NCBI GenBank assembly: GCA_903893975.1
Contig: CAITOL010000168.1
Span: forward strand, 1 to 64,000
Length of the DNA: 64,000 nt
From: an uncultured Rhodospirillales bacterium
Lineage (GTDB): Bacteria; Pseudomonadota; Alphaproteobacteria; Acetobacterales; Acetobacteraceae
Direction: 5' to 3'
Part shown: piece after piece, positions 61,804 through 64,000 of the stretch
How the letters are laid out: the number at the start of each line of letters is the position of its first letter
How positions within the stretch are numbered: position 1 is the first letter of the stretch
Notes under the pieces: generated by a model
Told to the model about the DNA's origin: nothing
Databases searched by the model: none
Seen by the model: the letters and a program-made list of their open reading frames with translations, nothing else
Program-made: the position numbers and the translations under genes

Positions 61804-63051
61804 TTACCCCAACTTCCGCCGCGTCGTATGCACCACCCCCGCCGCCTTCAGCGCCGCCACTTCCTCCGGCGCGAAGCCAAACTCGGCGAACACCTCATCG
61901 GTATGCTGGGCATAGGTCGGCGGCTTGCTCCGCGTCCCCCCCGGCGTGCGCGACAGTTTGATCGGCGTGCCCAAGCCTTTGTAATCATCCAGCTCGGTCA
62001 CCATCTGCCGCGCCACCGTGTGCGGGGCGACCATGGATTCGTCCACATGCAGCACCGGCCCGGCCGGCAGCCCCATTTTCAGCAGCTTGATGCACAGCTC
62101 ATGCCCATCCTGCTCCGCCAGCACCGCCGCGAACTCGGCCATCAGCGCCGGCCGGTTTTGCAGCCGGTCGGCATTTTTCAGGAAGCGCGGGTCACGCCCC
62201 AGTTCCGGGCGGCCGAGCGCGTCGCAGAGTTTGGTGAACTGGCCATCATTGCCAGACGCCACGAAAATCTCACAGGTCTTGGTCGGGTATTTCTCATACG
62301 GCGCCAGGTTCGGGTGCGGATTGCCCAACGGCGCCGGCCGCTTGCCGTTCAGGAAGAAGTTCGGCGCCTGTGGGTGCAGCAGGGACATGCCGCAATCATG
62401 CAGCGTCATATCCAGATGCTGCCCCCGGCCGGAGGTCTTGCGCTCATGCAGCGCCATCAGGATGGCGATCACCGAGTAGAGCCCGGTGGCGATGTCCACA
62501 ATCGGCGTGCCCATCCGCAGCGGCCCGGTCGTCGGGTCGCCGTTAATGCTCATCAACCCCGTCATCGCCTGCAAAATCGCGTCATAGCCGGGCAGCCCGC
62601 CCAGCGGGCCGTCGGCGCCAAAACCGGACACCCGGCAATGGATCAGGCCGGGAAAGCGCGGCTCCAGGTCCTTCTCATAGCCCAGGCCCCATTTCTCCAT
62701 GCCGCCCGGCTTGAAGTTCTCCACCAGGATATCCGCGCCCTCCAGCATCCGCAGCAGCACCGCCCGGCCTTCCGGCTTGGACAAATCCAGCCCGATCGCC
62801 CGCTTATTGCGATTCACGCCAATGAAGTAGCTGGCATCCTCCCCCTTGAACGGGGGGCCCCATTCGCGGGTTTCATCGCCCTGCGGCGGCTCAATCTTGA
62901 TCACGTCGGCGCCGTGATCGGACAGCACCATGGTGCAATACGGCCCGCCCAGCACGCGGGTCAGGTCAATCACCTTCAGCCCGGCCAGCGCGCCCGGCGA
63001 CATAGCAAGCCCCTTGCCGGGTTGCAGATTGGTGTCACTGGCCATGCTCAT
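61804..63051 (-). CDS. CaiB/BaiF family III CoA-transferase
   Basis: 415 residues from ATG 63051 (GAGGAGG eight bases upstream). LAGLKVIDLTRVLGGPYCTM is the N-terminal block; ADVIKIEPPQGDETREWGPPF, NRNKRAIGLDLSKPEGR, ILVENFKPGGMEKWGLG and GLPGYDAILQAMTGLM follow, where the Asp of GYD is the catalytic residue. It moves CoA between acyl-CoA and a free acid such as oxalate, carnitine or succinate derivatives; specificity is not evident. It ends next to repeat sequence. Confidence 0.9.
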   Translation of the reverse strand: MSMASDTNLQPGKGLAMSPGALAGLKVIDLTRVLGGPYCTMVLSDHGADVIKIEPPQGDETREWGPPFKGEDASYFIGVNRNKRAIGLDLSKPEGRAVLLRMLEGADILVENFKPGGMEKWGLGYEKDLEPRFPGLIHCRVSGFGADGPLGGLPGYDAILQAMTGLMSINGDPTTGPLRMGTPIVDIATGLYSVIAILMALHERKTSGRGQHLDMTLHDCGMSLLHPQAPNFFLNGKRPAPLGNPHPNLAPYEKYPTKTCEIFVASGNDGQFTKLCDALGRPELGRDPRFLKNADRLQNRPALMAEFAAVLAEQDGHELCIKLLKMGLPAGPVLHVDESMVAPHTVARQMVTELDDYKGLGTPIKLSRTPGGTRSKPPTYAQHTDEVFAEFGFAPEEVAALKAAGVVHTTRRKLG

Positions 63052-63256
63052 CCGGCCGTCCTCCTCATTGCTGCCCGGTCCTGGCCCCAACGGCGCGGAT
63101 GCAGGCGGGCACTGGTATTGCCACAGCCAACGCCCCATCGAAAGCCCCAGCCGGCGCGGCGGCCAACCGGTGCCATTCATCGCCAGTTTACCGTTCGCGC
63201 GTATTCAAACGCTCACGGGCATGTTTCCTTCCGAAACTGTAGGAGTTTGATCCAAA

Positions 63257-64000
63257 ATGAAACTTTCTGTTACCAGCCGAATCTATGGCGGCTTCACGGC
63301 AATCGCCTTGATCGGCTTGGGAACTGCTGGCTTTGCCGCCTGGCAGTTAGCCTCCGTGACCACCGATGTCGCACTGATGCAGCGCTATTCCAACAGCGCC
63401 GTCCGCGCTCTCGAAATTGACAAAAAACTGGAAGTGCAGCGCCGTGCCATCCTCCGCTTCAGCGTCACCGGAGAAGCGGACGCCCTCAAGGAAGCCCGGC
63501 AGGCCGAAGCCGCCAGCCGCACCATGACGGAAGAGGGACTTACCACCACCGCGTCCGAGCAACGCAAAGCGGGCTATCGCATCGTTCGCGGCAAATTGGT
63601 CGAGTATGAAGCCGCTGTCTCCAGCATCGAAACCGACCTCGGGGCCATGTACAGCTTCCGTGACAAGATGTATCAGTCCGGCGAACGCGACGAGCAACTT
63701 TATGCCGCCCTGTCTGCCTTCGCCGCTAAAAGCGGAAACACGAGCTTCGGCGACGCCGTCGACGCCTTGCACAACGCCGTGCTGCAATGCCGCATCGCCA
63801 ATTTGCGCTACCAAAGCCTGGCCGAAGCCGGCGAACTCACCAAGTTTGATGCGGCATACGGCAAAGCCGTCGCCCTGGTCGCCCAAATCAAGCAGATGGC
63901 CGTTCCGGGCGCCGCCGATCTGGTCAACCCGATCGAGGCGGCCATTGACGCCTATGCCACCAACTTCCGCAGCTACGTGCAAAAGCGCCAGTCGGTGGAC
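63257..64000 (+). CDS. Methyl-accepting chemotaxis protein, N-terminal part (cut by window edge)
   Basis: 248 residues are visible. After a short basic start (KLSVTSRIYGGF) comes TM1 (AIALIGLGTAGFAAWQLA), then a long polar helical sensor region with many Glu/Lys/Gln (EIDKKLEVQRRAILRF). The second span, HAMP and signalling domain lie beyond the edge. AGGAG at 63241-63245 precedes the ATG by 11 bases. The layout suits a chemoreceptor with a four-helix-bundle sensor. Ligand unknown. Confidence 0.75.
   Translation, partial: MKLSVTSRIYGGFTAIALIGLGTAGFAAWQLASVTTDVALMQRYSNSAVRALEIDKKLEVQRRAILRFSVTGEADALKEARQAEAASRTMTEEGLTTTASEQRKAGYRIVRGKLVEYEAAVSSIETDLGAMYSFRDKMYQSGERDEQLYAALSAFAAKSGNTSFGDAVDALHNAVLQCRIANLRYQSLAEAGELTKFDAAYGKAVALVAQIKQMAVPGAADLVNPIEAAIDAYATNFRSYVQKRQSVD

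Noticed and set aside
61804-63180. Longer start for the CoA-transferase at 63180
   Set aside because: The added 43 residues are Pro/Gly/Trp-rich and unlike the family; GAGGAGG precedes the ATG at 63051.

Overview
The window is a high-GC, gene-dense stretch of an alphaproteobacterial chromosome. The protein set (CcmCDE, a DUF1674 succinate dehydrogenase assembly factor, DUF1028, DUF1214/DUF1254, a CheZ-like protein, TPR/SPINDLY glycosyltransferases, a PEP-CTERM protein) fits Rhodospirillales, and Acetobacteraceae most of all. The taxonomic call is inference from gene style; no rRNA is present. Replication, ribosomal and phage genes are absent. The only RNA gene is tRNA-Lys(CTT).

Layout. 0-5 kb: end of a CheZ-like gene, a PotA-type ABC ATPase, 3-hydroxyisobutyryl-CoA hydrolase, a BenE transporter, a NUDIX/metallo-beta-lactamase pair. 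5-11 kb: glycosylation genes (methyltransferase, ArnC-like GT2, ArnE-like SMR protein, two divergent TPR-glycosyltransferases). 11-19 kb: DUF1028 plus peptide-type binding protein, PPOX flavoprotein, GST, methyltransferase, and a livHMGF operon without its binding protein. 19-22 kb: tRNA-Lys and an 840-residue MORN-repeat membrane protein. 22-24.6 kb: MaoC-phosphotransacetylase and acetate kinase behind a perfect FNR-type box. 24.7-30 kb: a complete dipeptide/oligopeptide ABC transporter. 30-36 kb: oxidoreductase, TetR regulator, esterase, DUF1254/DUF1214 pair, Baeyer-Villiger-type monooxygenase. 36-41 kb: a tight leftward operon joining a polar amino acid type ABC transporter to AroQ, a Gfo/Idh oxidoreductase and a phosphopantetheinyl transferase. 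41-50 kb: orphan binding protein with divergent LysR regulator, PHP metalloesterase, PEP-CTERM metalloprotease-like protein, an IlvB-like enzyme, SH3 membrane protein, S53-like peptidase. 50-55.5 kb: an unrecognised small membrane protein and a glycan cluster (GT4, GT2-WbsX fusion and a small protein with the same N-terminal motif). 55.6-58 kb: ccmCDE-ccmG-DUF1674. 58-64 kb: EVE and Rieske proteins, acetyl-CoA synthetase, a paralogue of the 50-kb membrane protein, a CoA-transferase and the start of a chemoreceptor.

The most unusual feature is a family of intergenic elements that recurs at least six times (about 10.8, 30.2, 48.2, 50.9, 60.7 and 61.5-61.8 kb). Each carries one or two perfect A/T-rich hairpins of 20-24 nt next to a TTTTTTG/CAAAAAA tract. 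Most sit tight against gene 3' ends between convergent genes, and at one site the hairpin supplies a gene's stop codon. The four paired copies enclose a variable core that is itself palindromic in at least two, with different sequence but preserved pairing. Other items worth a second look are a CcmG lacking the first cysteine of its CXXC motif, the 29-repeat MORN array, the FNR box, the two unrecognised paralogues with similar A/T-rich leaders, and several four-base ATGA couplings that tie unlike genes together.
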